Assembly: GCA_045531905.1 (NCBI GenBank)
Contig: JAZSEY010000018.1
Coordinates: forward strand, 6,981 to 70,980
Source of the DNA: RGIG6919 sp045531905
GTDB lineage: Bacteria > Bacillota > Clostridia > Lachnospirales > Lachnospiraceae
Reading direction: 5' to 3'
Length of the DNA stretch: 64,000 bases
Made by a program: the position numbers and the translations under genes. The notes under the pieces are model-generated. The model saw nothing but the letters and a program-made list of their open reading frames with translations. It was not told the DNA's origin and ran no database searches. Positions 49,524 to 58,725 of this stretch are shown here, piece by piece (within the stretch, counting starts at the first letter, position 1; every line of letters begins with the position of its first letter).

Positions 49524-50433
49524 CTAACTTTGACTTTCCTTCCTGACGCTCAAGAGCCTCAAGCATCTTTAATTCCTTGTCATCCACATCATCACGATTC
49601 TTACCACCATGACGCTTTCTTGCCTTAAACTGTAATTCGTCTACAGGATACTCTCTGATTTCCTTATCGCCCTTGTCATCTGTTACAATTACCTTCACCT
49701 TCTGACGAAGCACAGATACAGATGAGACTTCACCCTTTAAACCGTCAACAGTCTTTACTCTGTCACCAACATTTGGCAACTTTTCATTCAGATATTCATA
49801 TGTGTCCTGCTCATGCTTCAAACAGCACATCAATCTGCCACACACGCCTGAAATCTTTGTAGGATTTAAAGACAAATTCTGTTCCTTTGCCATCTTAATG
49901 GAAACAGGAACGAAATCATTTAAGTGTTTGTTACAGCAAAGCTCTCTACCGCAAATACCGATACCACCAACAATCTTTGTCTCATCTCTGACACCAATCT
50001 GTCGAAGTTCGATTCTTGTCTTAAATACCGCTGCCAAATCCTTAACCAAATCTCTAAAGTCAATTCTTCCATCTGCAGTAAAATAGAATAACACCTTATT
50101 ATTATCAAATGTATATTCTGCTTCGATAAGTTTCATCTTTAAATCGCGCTTTTTAATCTTTTCTATGCAGATACCAAATGCCTCTTTACTCTTTGCCTTA
50201 TTCTCTTCGTGACGCTTCTCGTCAGCCTCTGTAGCCTTACGCATAATAGGCTTGATAGAATTGGCAAACTTCGGATCTGTCAACTCACGCTTACCCACAA
50301 CAACTCGACCAAATTCTACGCCACGCGCGGTCTCAACGATTACATTATCGCCAACCTCTACATCTATGCCCTGTGGATGGAAAAAATAGATTCTTCCATT
50401 CTCACGAAAACGTACTCCAACTGCTTCAACCAT
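49513..50433 (-). CDS. ricT: PSP1-domain protein RicT (YaaT)
   Basis: 306 residues. The PSP1 domain is seen as EAVGVRFRENGRIYFF and the Cys-rich core IGICGRELCCNKHL then GVCGRLMCCLKHEQ. In Bacillus RicT works with RicA and RicF in RNA processing with RNase Y and in sporulation control, and it binds iron-sulfur clusters through such Cys residues. It overlaps holB by 8 bases, and AAGGAG precedes ATG 50433. Confidence 0.93.
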   Translation of the reverse strand: MVEAVGVRFRENGRIYFFHPQGIDVEVGDNVIVETARGVEFGRVVVGKRELTDPKFANSIKPIMRKATEADEKRHEENKAKSKEAFGICIEKIKKRDLKMKLIEAEYTFDNNKVLFYFTADGRIDFRDLVKDLAAVFKTRIELRQIGVRDETKIVGGIGICGRELCCNKHLNDFVPVSIKMAKEQNLSLNPTKISGVCGRLMCCLKHEQDTYEYLNEKLPNVGDRVKTVDGLKGEVSSVSVLRQKVKVIVTDDKGDKEIREYPVDELQFKARKRHGGKNRDDVDDKELKMLEALERQEGKSKLDDE

Positions 50434-51424
50434 TATAATTCTCCTTTATTGTCAACAAGAGAAGCTCCATGGCAACCTCAAAATTCACATTTGCCTCTAA
50501 ACGAATCTTCATCTTGTCTAATGCCTTAATCACATTATCAATTCCCTCATAGGATATTCTCGCTGACTGCTTTTTCATTGCAGCATATTCATCCTTAAAT
50601 ACCAACTGACTTGGGGAATTGGTAATCTTGAACATGAGCACATCCCGATACCACATCTGCATGATATCCATCAAATCCTGCATGTCCAATTTAAAATCTG
50701 CCAATCGCTTTGTTGTTGCCAAAATCTCTTCCATATCCATTTCATAGATTTGACGCAATAAGCGAATCGTAGTGTCCTTAATCTCCTGGTAATTCTCGGA
50801 GGTTGCCAAACGTACAGCCTTTCCAAGATTACCAAATGCAAAACGCTCACAGAAATATGCCGTATCCTCAGATACATTAAGCTGTGTCGTCATATATCGA
50901 ATCATATCTACTTCTCGTACAGGCTTCATATTTAAAACCACGCACCGAGAAATGATAGTCGGTAACATCTTATCAATATTAGAAGTGAGCAAGAACAAAA
51001 TTGCATACTCCGGTGGTTCCTCAATCGTCTTCAACAACGCATTTTGCGCTTGTGGATTCAATAACTGCGCATCCGGAATAATATATATCTTATACTTGCT
51101 ACTATATGGCTTCACAATAATATCCTGATTCACCTGGTCGCGAATCTCATCTACGGAAATGACACCGGATTTTTCATGGCGCACCCAAATTATATCCGGC
51201 TGGCTTCCCGCCTCAGCCTGAACACAAGAATGACAGGTATCACACGCATCTTCTTTTCCTGTCTCACACTGTAGAGTCTTTGCTACAACTCGTGTAACCA
51301 ACTTCTTTCCGGTTCCCTTTTCGCCATTCAAAATATAGGCATGAGAAATCTTGCCCTTTTCTATACTCATTTTAAAATGCTGAAGGATATCTTCATGTCC
51401 AACAATATCTGCAAAATTCGCCAT
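50426..51424 (-). CDS. holB: DNA polymerase III delta' subunit
   Basis: 332 residues, part of the clamp loader. The P-loop is GEKGTGKKLV near residue 37 and is degenerate (KK instead of KT), as is normal for delta'. The zinc site is C-x8-C-x2-C-x2-C (CETGKEDACDTCHSC). Other segments are LLNPQAQNALLKTIEEPP and LLTSNIDKMLPTIISRC, the SRC motif. ATG 51424 is preferred over GTG 51433 because AAGAAGG is at the right distance from it. Confidence 0.93.
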   Translation of the reverse strand: MANFADIVGHEDILQHFKMSIEKGKISHAYILNGEKGTGKKLVTRVVAKTLQCETGKEDACDTCHSCVQAEAGSQPDIIWVRHEKSGVISVDEIRDQVNQDIIVKPYSSKYKIYIIPDAQLLNPQAQNALLKTIEEPPEYAILFLLTSNIDKMLPTIISRCVVLNMKPVREVDMIRYMTTQLNVSEDTAYFCERFAFGNLGKAVRLATSENYQEIKDTTIRLLRQIYEMDMEEILATTKRLADFKLDMQDLMDIMQMWYRDVLMFKITNSPSQLVFKDEYAAMKKQSARISYEGIDNVIKALDKMKIRLEANVNFEVAMELLLLTIKENYNG

Positions 51425-51474
51425 ACGAAACACCTTCTTCCATTTATCAATTACAACAACCTATTGTACCATTT

Positions 51475-51918
51475 TCAAGTGGTAATATCCAGTAATAAAC
51501 CTCTAATATCATCAATTCGGTTTAAAATAGCCAAATGATCCTTCTCGTCCGCAATCAATTCTGACGCCAACTGATCCAAATTATCATCCACTTGCTTAAT
51601 AATGCCATACACGCGGTGACGTCCTCGTCTGTCTAAGAAATTCTCTCTGGAAAACTCATGGGAACGACTGACTACCTCATTCAAAAACTCCTTAACCTTG
51701 GTGCGATACTTTTTCATATCGCGAATATCCATATGCTCAGAAATTCGTTTTCCCTGCTCATCAATTTCCTTCATAAGCGTATTCAATTTTTCCTGCAATT
51801 GCCCTTCTTCGATATTGCTGACCAAAGTAAACTTAAAGCTACCATCTGACGGCTTGTTTGCTGGCCCTGCATTATCTACCTGTGCAATTGGCTGTGCCTG
51901 ATTAATACGAATATCCAT
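51475..51918 (-). CDS. YaaR/DUF327 family protein
   Basis: 147 residues. The C-terminal half (DMKKYRTKVKEFLNEVVSRSHEFSRENFLDRRGRHRVYGIIKQVDDNLDQLASELI) is characteristic of DUF327 (YaaR), a family of unknown function always near tmk and holB in Firmicutes. The N-terminal 40 residues are poorly structured. AGGAGA is 6 bases before ATG 51918; the ATG at 51924 abuts it and is disfavoured. Location between holB and tmk matches Bacillus. Confidence 0.88.
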   Translation of the reverse strand: MDIRINQAQPIAQVDNAGPANKPSDGSFKFTLVSNIEEGQLQEKLNTLMKEIDEQGKRISEHMDIRDMKKYRTKVKEFLNEVVSRSHEFSRENFLDRRGRHRVYGIIKQVDDNLDQLASELIADEKDHLAILNRIDDIRGLLLDITT

Positions 51919-51949
51919 AAGCATTCTCCTAACTCATCAATTATCGTTC

Positions 51950-52573
51950 CTACGCTTGGAGCTTTGCACTAACTGCTCCTAATATTTTAGCATGAATCTC
52001 TTCCGCTGGCAAAGTCGCATCTATCGTCACAATTCGCTGTGGATTCTGCGCCGCTAACGTGCGGTATCCTTCCACCACCTGCTGATGGAAAGATATATCC
52101 TCCATCTCCATACGGTCAAGTTCTGCTTGATTCTTCTTTCTCTTAATGCCTTCCTCTGCTGACAAATCCAAATGTATTGTCAGCAACACCTCAACGCCTT
52201 GTAACGCATATTGGTTCACCGCATACACGGTGTCAATGCCAAGGCCTCTTGCAATACCCTGATATACTGCATTGGAATCTACGAATCGGTCACATATCAC
52301 TACAGTTCCTGCATCCAATGCCGGTTTAATCACTTCCGCCACCAACTGCGCTCTGGCTGAAGCATATAGTAAAAGTTCTGTTACTGGAGCCATCTCTGTG
52401 TATTCCTTATTCAAAATGACACCTCTAACCGCTTCGCTAATTTTGTTTCCACCAGGGTCTCTTGTCACTAACACTGACTTTCCCTGCTTCTCAAAATATT
52501 CCTTTAACAATGCAATTTGTGTGGACTTACCGGCACCATCCGGACCTTCCATAGTAATCAAAATCTTATCCAT
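51950..52573 (-). CDS. tmk: Thymidylate kinase
   Basis: 207 residues. P-loop EGPDGAGKSTQ near residue 10, DRFVDSNAVYQG near residue 92 and the LID-region motif are intact, giving dTMP to dTDP conversion with ATP. Gram-positive type. It follows the decarboxylase gene by 9 bases and leads the yaaR-holB-ricT-trmN6-rsmI run. Confidence 0.96.
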   Translation of the reverse strand: MDKILITMEGPDGAGKSTQIALLKEYFEKQGKSVLVTRDPGGNKISEAVRGVILNKEYTEMAPVTELLLYASARAQLVAEVIKPALDAGTVVICDRFVDSNAVYQGIARGLGIDTVYAVNQYALQGVEVLLTIHLDLSAEEGIKRKKNQAELDRMEMEDISFHQQVVEGYRTLAAQNPQRIVTIDATLPAEEIHAKILGAVSAKLQA

Positions 52574-52582
52574 GCTATATCC

Positions 52583-54010
52583 CTATCTCTCTTGTAAAAC
52601 TAATAGTTGAACTGCTCCCTCCGGAGCAATCAACAAGCCTTTCATATTCAAATCCTGTTCCAATCCAAATGTAATTTCAGCCAATACTAATTCCGTAATC
52701 TGCTCTCCAGGCACCACTATCGGACTTCCCGGTGGATATGCATACACATAACTACCCGAAACCTTACCAAGACAACTTTTAAGTTCGCGATATTCTTTCG
52801 GTGCATTGATTGCATCATGTATGGAACATCGAATCAAAGGTAAAAAATCTCTTATTAAAATATCGTCTCTTTTCTGACATTTCTTTATAGTCCCATCTAA
52901 TTCTTGTATGTCTGCCACCAAGCGCTGATAATCGGACTTCTCATCCATCACAGAAGTCATCAATAACACGTAGGTGCTACCATACATCTCTGCCACATGC
53001 CCGCGTTTTGCCAGAAATGCAGCCATCTCCGCCCCTGACATGTCACAACCTTTCGCAGATAGCATTAGTTTACCATTATCATATTCCCTTGCGCAAGTAC
53101 CTGCTAAATCATTCCAAGAAAGCAACCGAAGTTTAGAACATTGACTTAACTGCTCACGTATCCAATCTAACTGAGCCACATACAATTCTTTCTTTGCTTC
53201 TTCCTTTATCATATAATCAATTGCATAATCTATGCTGGCAAGCAAAACATAAGAAGGCGAGGTGCTTTGATATAAGGAAACATAGTGAAAGACCTTCTCC
53301 CTATCCACTGCCTCTGTTGCTCTATGTAAAATAGCAGTTTGCGTTAATGCCGGCAATGTCTTATGCAAACTTTGAATTACTAAATCCGCACCAAGTTCCA
53401 CTGCACTAGCAGGCATCTCACTAATAAATGGAAAATGTGCACCATGAGCTTCATCCACAATCAAAACCGCACCCGCTTCGTGAATAACTTGTGCCAATGT
53501 CTCCACATCTGATACAACACCTTCATAGGTAGGCGATGTAATCACCACTGCCTTGATGCCTGGATTCTCCTTCAACAACAACCGTACTTTCTCTGAGGAA
53601 ACACCACCATACACATCCCATTTCGGCAACCACTCCGGTTCCACGTAATGAGCCTGTAGTTGCAAAAGTTCTATTGCATGATAAACAGACTTATGGCAAT
53701 TCCTTGCCACCAATATTTGTTCGCCCGAACCACACACAGCAGAAATAGATGCTAATATACCAACAGTGCTTCCATTCACTAAAAACCAACTATCCTTGGT
53801 TTTATAATGATTTGCTGCATTTCTCTGTGCCTCTAATATAATACCTTCAGGACTGTGATACTCGTCCATCCCCGGTATCTCGGTCACATCCACTGCATAT
53901 GGATTGTCTATCACATTTTGCAATTTTCTTTTGTGCCCCGGCATATGCCACGGAGTATCTTCACTTCTACTATATTGCAATACAGTATCGTATATCGGTC
54001 TATCCATCAT
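52583..54010 (-). CDS. Orn/Lys/Arg decarboxylase-family protein (YaaO type)
   Basis: 475 residues of fold-type I PLP enzymes. The PLP lysine is in QSLHKTLPALTQTA near residue 223, and IVDEAHGAHFPF near residue 190 holds the Asp and His that contact the cofactor. Other landmarks are TPWHMPGHKR and STVGILASI. Family members decarboxylate arginine, lysine or ornithine to a polyamine; the substrate cannot be set from sequence. Position ahead of tmk is the same as Bacillus yaaO. ATG 54007 is an alternative start. Confidence 0.88.
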   Translation of the reverse strand: MMDRPIYDTVLQYSRSEDTPWHMPGHKRKLQNVIDNPYAVDVTEIPGMDEYHSPEGIILEAQRNAANHYKTKDSWFLVNGSTVGILASISAVCGSGEQILVARNCHKSVYHAIELLQLQAHYVEPEWLPKWDVYGGVSSEKVRLLLKENPGIKAVVITSPTYEGVVSDVETLAQVIHEAGAVLIVDEAHGAHFPFISEMPASAVELGADLVIQSLHKTLPALTQTAILHRATEAVDREKVFHYVSLYQSTSPSYVLLASIDYAIDYMIKEEAKKELYVAQLDWIREQLSQCSKLRLLSWNDLAGTCAREYDNGKLMLSAKGCDMSGAEMAAFLAKRGHVAEMYGSTYVLLMTSVMDEKSDYQRLVADIQELDGTIKKCQKRDDILIRDFLPLIRCSIHDAINAPKEYRELKSCLGKVSGSYVYAYPPGSPIVVPGEQITELVLAEITFGLEQDLNMKGLLIAPEGAVQLLVLQER

Positions 54011-54042
54011 GCATCTCCATTACTATTTTTTAGAGTATGAAA

Positions 54043-54063
54043 GGGGCTATCTGAGACAGCCCC
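54043..54063 (-). terminator. Terminator after the large surface protein
   Basis: GGGGCT and AGCCCC pair around a 9-base loop ahead of a T-containing stretch on the minus strand. Confidence 0.6.
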
Positions 54064-54075
54064 TTCTCCCATCAT

Positions 54076-57000
54076 TTATTGTTCACGCTTTTTTCTTTTT
54101 GTTATGATAAACAAAATGAAAATAGACATCGTAGCCACTGCAAAAACAATACCCACTATCATCTTCGCCTGCTGACTACCAATTCCACCATCCACATGAT
54201 ATGTGAATGTGCTACTACTCTGATTGCCTGCCGCATCATAACAGAAAATTTGTAAGACATGATTGCCACCATCTTGAGGAATAGTATAAGTCAACTTACC
54301 TCCATCTAAGTCGGCAGCCTCTGCTCTCTTTACGCTCTTGTTATCAATGAACATTTCCAGATACACAAACTCAATGTTGTCAAAAACATCCACTGTTATC
54401 TGACGGGTTGCGTCCTTCTCAAACTCATAATCATTTTCAATACCGGTAACAACACAGGACGGAGCCGTTTTGTCTACACAAAATTCCAACTCTAAACCTT
54501 TTACTTTGTTATCCGTTACGTTTCCAGACTCATCCTTTGAAGAAATAGAAAGCAGATAAACGCCTTCTTGAACAAACACGTCACTATTAATCTTATATGT
54601 ATATTTTGACCATTCTGTGTCTCGGTCAATCTCTTCCTGAACGGTATAGTCAACACCCTTTACCAGCTGTGTAATATCTCCATTCAAACTGTAATATACA
54701 CTATGTTCTTGCAAACCATCTACATTATACTCATAGATTTCAAAATCAGTATCTCCACTAATATAATAGTTATCAATCATCTGCTTTGAAAGCTCAGGAA
54801 CAATGTAATAAGAACCATGTCTGTTAATTTTAAATCCAACATTCTCAACGGTTTCATGTCCAGCCAAGTCGCGTGCAGTTACTGTTAAATCATAAATATC
54901 ATCTGCTCCTTCATCCGTATCGAAAGTAGCAAATCTAAATACTTCGCCTCTAACAGCTGGTGCCTTTTCGTATTTGGCCTTTATTGTCTTCTGCTTACCC
55001 GCAGTTAAGTCAATATTAACGCCTTCACTATTATAATTATTATCAGTTACTGTAACAACTGGTGCCACATTACCAGTGTAACTTACACCGGCTTCCAAAC
55101 CTTCAATTTCTACTTCCGGTGCAGTAACATCAATTGTAAATTGTTGTTCTTCTATAGAATTGGCTTCATTGCCTGCCATATCTCTACCAGTAACAGAAAT
55201 AGTATAAACACCCTCTTCAGAAAATGCGATAGATGTCACATGCTTATCTCCTGCACTTCTAAAATTCGCAGGCGCCGGAGCAGAATTTGCTACTCCATTC
55301 AAAGTACGATGTACCTCAATAGCCATAGATGCCGCATCAAAATTATGCTCTGTTACCGTAATGGTACCGGTTCTTCCATCTTTAAAATAAGCACCTGCAG
55401 CCGGTTCATTGTAATTAAAGGTCAATTCCACTGCCGGAGACGTCTTATCAACAATAAACTCATTTACTGTACTATAGTTTGCCTTGTTTCCTGCCAAATC
55501 AGTATATGACAATGTAAATGTATAATCGCCATCATCCATAAATGGAACTGTCATTTTGTAGTCCTTATACAAAGTGCCATCTTCCGTATAAGCTTTTTTA
55601 TCTAACTTAAAATCTGGCTTTAACTCTAATGCTTCTCCATCTCTTGTTGCCGTTAACACTACATCTGCATTATTGAAATTGTACTCTTTAATAATAATTG
55701 TCGCTGTTCTGCTCTGATTATAATATGTGCCATTTAAAGCGTTATTGTTATCATAGGAAACCGAAATCTGAGGCTTTGTTGTATCTAACTTAATTGTTTC
55801 CTCCACAGTAGATACATTTCCCGCGTTGTCCTCAATCTCCAATGTCACAGCGATATCTTTTCCTTCATATTTGTCAGCAGCAATTTTTACTCGATTCTTA
55901 TTCCATGTATACTGCAATGTTTTGTCTTCAATCTCTTCTGAGAATTTATCATCATTGATGGTATACACGATCTTCTTAATTCCGGAATAGGAATCACTAG
56001 CCTTCAAATTCATATATACATCTTCTGAATAAAATCCCTCTGCATTCTTGGTTCCCAATACAGTAATCGTTGCATCAGAAGATTCAATATGTTTTTTCTT
56101 ACCTTCCAGAATCATACCACCTTTAATACTGTAGGTAGTCTCATGCCCAGCCTGATCCTTAGCAATTAACTTCACATTTCCCTTAAATGTATTAGAGATG
56201 GTTACAGTTCCAGTTACCTTATCCTTACTCTGCTTAATATCACTGGCCTGTACTGTATAAGCAGTATTTGTGTCACTATCCACATACACACATGATACCT
56301 GCGTAACTGTAGTCACCTTCTCTTTAAACTCAAATGAAAAGGTAATCTTTTTGTTAGAAAAACGAGTATAGTCTGTCTTGTTCTTATCCTGTGTAGCATC
56401 GATATCTACACTTGAAAAACTAGGAGCCGTTTTATCCAAAGTCACGAAATAGTTCACGCGGTTCGAAACATTTCCCATCACATCTGTTGCCAACAATGAA
56501 AAACTGTAATCTGCTTCAGTTTCTAAAACAAGAGTAGTATAATAACCCGTCTTATCTGGAACCCAACTGGAAACATTTTTCAATGCATCATCTAATGCCT
56601 TGGCATCTGCACACTCGATGGTTTTATCTCCTACCACCAACTTGCAGGCTCCATCCAAAGTCTTTGCATTAGTTGTGGCATACAAACTACAACGAATACC
56701 AGTAAAATCCGGGTTTGTCTCATTGAAAACAATCTTTACAGAAACATTCTCTGTGGTAATCGCATTATTCTCCGCATTTGGCTCTAAGGATAATGTTGGT
56801 AAAGATGCATCTTTTTTCACTAATCCACTATTTCTGCTTACAGATGTCTCCGTTGCACCAATTCTGGAAAGGTCACTATACACCACCTGGTAATAATATG
56901 CACCTTCATCCGCTAAATCGATATCCTTCGAATAGGTATATGTATTTCCCATCACTGTCTCAGTAAAAGTTCCCAAATCCAAATTCGATACCAGCGCATT

Positions 57001-58056
57001 GTTCGCATCATAAAGTGCTACAGACATACGACTCTTCATATAATGCGCATCCGATACAGAAAAAGACACTTTACTGCTATCAGTTATATAATAAATATTG
57101 TCTAATACATTGGCATCTGATACCGCCAAATCACTCATCACAGCATCTGTATAATCAACAATAACCTTTGTACCATCATATTGGTACAAATCATCATTAT
57201 TCGCCGTATCCAGCGCCTGAATAACAAATCCTAATTGCTCTCCTTCAGGAATTGTGAATGAATATGTTTGGAGACTTTCATCAAAAATCACACCATTATT
57301 CAAATCCAATGTGGCAACCGGCGTATCATTAGCATCTACAATATTAACCAACAATGTTTCTAAATTATCCTCTGCCACCTTAAATGTAACAGTAGGTAAT
57401 GCCTGTGCATTATAAACAGGATAACCTAAGCCTTCCACTGTATGTCCTGTGGCCAATACAACCTCACTAAAAATCGGTGCCTGTGAATCAATCAATACCT
57501 CCACACTCGCTGGTGCACCAGATACCAATCCTGTTGCATTATACGCACTCACAGTAATGCTATAAGTACCATCTGTGCTATCCGCTGGTAACTGAATACC
57601 AGCTGTATAGATACCAGTGATAACATTATAACCAGGATTCATAATATCTACCGCAACAGGACTACCATCACTTTTGGTACAAGTAACTTCGATGGCACTT
57701 AATATATTACTCTCATCCACTGGTATATATGTATATATGATTTCACCATTCTCATCTGTTTCGCCACTTGGTGTTCTTACACATAACGTCTCGCCTTCAA
57801 TTTTCACTTCCACCACCGGCCCTGTAACTGATGAATAATTATAATTATTCTGCCCAACAGGCGATAATTGTAATGCTGGTGTTTGTGGAACAACCGGTTC
57901 ACCCGGTTCAGGCACCCCTGGATCTGTTGATATAGGTCCTGAAATCCCCGGTGTAATCTCCGTAGCCGATACCGACATGCCTACATTCGAAAAAATACAT
58001 TGTAATAAAAACACTGCTATAATTAAAAATGCAACTATCCTTCTCCGTTGTCTCAA
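54076..58056 (-). CDS. Large Ig-like-repeat surface protein, single C-terminal membrane anchor
   Basis: 1326 residues. The mature chain follows a signal peptide (hydrophobic core LIIAVFLLQCIFSNVGM). It has about ten beta-sandwich Ig-like repeats of about 100 residues, many joined by TFTLSYTDLAGNKANYS-like and DKTxP spacer sequences. The C-terminus has a membrane segment (MIVGIVFAVATMSIFILFII) with tail KRKKREQ and no LPxTG. Start: AAAGGGGG lies 7 bases before TTG 58056, while the upstream TTG 58080 has none, so translation begins with TTG. It is co-transcribed with a kinase, a phosphatase and a linker protein, which suggests the kinase regulates surface or cell-wall functions. Confidence 0.85.
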   Translation of the reverse strand: MRQRRRIVAFLIIAVFLLQCIFSNVGMSVSATEITPGISGPISTDPGVPEPGEPVVPQTPALQLSPVGQNNYNYSSVTGPVVEVKIEGETLCVRTPSGETDENGEIIYTYIPVDESNILSAIEVTCTKSDGSPVAVDIMNPGYNVITGIYTAGIQLPADSTDGTYSITVSAYNATGLVSGAPASVEVLIDSQAPIFSEVVLATGHTVEGLGYPVYNAQALPTVTFKVAEDNLETLLVNIVDANDTPVATLDLNNGVIFDESLQTYSFTIPEGEQLGFVIQALDTANNDDLYQYDGTKVIVDYTDAVMSDLAVSDANVLDNIYYITDSSKVSFSVSDAHYMKSRMSVALYDANNALVSNLDLGTFTETVMGNTYTYSKDIDLADEGAYYYQVVYSDLSRIGATETSVSRNSGLVKKDASLPTLSLEPNAENNAITTENVSVKIVFNETNPDFTGIRCSLYATTNAKTLDGACKLVVGDKTIECADAKALDDALKNVSSWVPDKTGYYTTLVLETEADYSFSLLATDVMGNVSNRVNYFVTLDKTAPSFSSVDIDATQDKNKTDYTRFSNKKITFSFEFKEKVTTVTQVSCVYVDSDTNTAYTVQASDIKQSKDKVTGTVTISNTFKGNVKLIAKDQAGHETTYSIKGGMILEGKKKHIESSDATITVLGTKNAEGFYSEDVYMNLKASDSYSGIKKIVYTINDDKFSEEIEDKTLQYTWNKNRVKIAADKYEGKDIAVTLEIEDNAGNVSTVEETIKLDTTKPQISVSYDNNNALNGTYYNQSRTATIIIKEYNFNNADVVLTATRDGEALELKPDFKLDKKAYTEDGTLYKDYKMTVPFMDDGDYTFTLSYTDLAGNKANYSTVNEFIVDKTSPAVELTFNYNEPAAGAYFKDGRTGTITVTEHNFDAASMAIEVHRTLNGVANSAPAPANFRSAGDKHVTSIAFSEEGVYTISVTGRDMAGNEANSIEEQQFTIDVTAPEVEIEGLEAGVSYTGNVAPVVTVTDNNYNSEGVNIDLTAGKQKTIKAKYEKAPAVRGEVFRFATFDTDEGADDIYDLTVTARDLAGHETVENVGFKINRHGSYYIVPELSKQMIDNYYISGDTDFEIYEYNVDGLQEHSVYYSLNGDITQLVKGVDYTVQEEIDRDTEWSKYTYKINSDVFVQEGVYLLSISSKDESGNVTDNKVKGLELEFCVDKTAPSCVVTGIENDYEFEKDATRQITVDVFDNIEFVYLEMFIDNKSVKRAEAADLDGGKLTYTIPQDGGNHVLQIFCYDAAGNQSSSTFTYHVDGGIGSQQAKMIVGIVFAVATMSIFILFIITKRKKREQ

Positions 58057-58069
58057 TGCTATACCCCCT

Positions 58070-58723
58070 TTAAAAATCAATTACCTCATCTGTATGTGTC
58101 ATTAGAATCTGTTTTTCAAGAATAAAACGAATCTGTCTCTGTTTTACTTCTTTTGGTGGCTCTGTATCTTCTGTCATTTGCATCGCATTCAGAACCATCG
58201 TATCCCCTCTCGGTATATACCCTTGGTCAGCACCATCAATTTGAATCATATTCTCACTGCTGAGTCTTGCTGTCTCTGCTCTTACTTGATTCTCTGGTAA
58301 CACCTCCGTTGGTGCCTCCATATCTGCCGGAATCTGATTCTCCGGTAAAATCATAGTAGCTCCATCTGCATCTACCGGAACAGATTCCTTTATCGGATTG
58401 TCCACAGGAACCGGTTGCAGGTTTCTATCCTGTTCAGAAACCTCCTGCTCAATAAACTGTGCTTTCACCCTCGCTGCCGCCTTTTCAGCCGTACCAGCCA
58501 CCTTATGCTGCATCTCACGGATTTTTTCCTGATATTTTAATATCTTATCATCTCTTTCTTCCATTTCTCGGATAGCAGTCTTTTTGGTAATACCCAACAT
58601 ATCCTTTAAAATCTTACTGATATCGAAGAGATAATAAAGCAATATGGCGATTACTACAAATACCAGCCCTAACGTACCACAAATGATATAAAGGTCATGA
58701 TATAATTCAATGCTTTGTTCCAT
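58070..58723 (-). CDS. Single-pass membrane protein with coiled coil and Thr-rich tail
   Basis: 217 residues. A membrane segment at about 13-34 is followed by a coiled coil (about 50-90) and a long acidic cytoplasmic tail. The tail contains GATMILPE, PTEVLPEN and GDTMVLN, which resemble the D/E-T-x-V/I-L type phosphothreonine motifs read by FHA domains and made by PknB-type kinases. It is encoded between the kinase gene (2-base gap) and the surface protein, so it is a good candidate substrate of the kinase. No enzyme domain is visible. Confidence 0.75.
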   Translation of the reverse strand: MEQSIELYHDLYIICGTLGLVFVVIAILLYYLFDISKILKDMLGITKKTAIREMEERDDKILKYQEKIREMQHKVAGTAEKAAARVKAQFIEQEVSEQDRNLQPVPVDNPIKESVPVDADGATMILPENQIPADMEAPTEVLPENQVRAETARLSSENMIQIDGADQGYIPRGDTMVLNAMQMTEDTEPPKEVKQRQIRFILEKQILMTHTDEVIDF

Positions 58724-58725
58724 AA

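Noticed and set aside
54076..58056. A sortase-anchored protein
   Set aside because: No LPxTG-like motif before the C-terminal membrane segment; the end KRKKREQ fits a plain membrane anchor.
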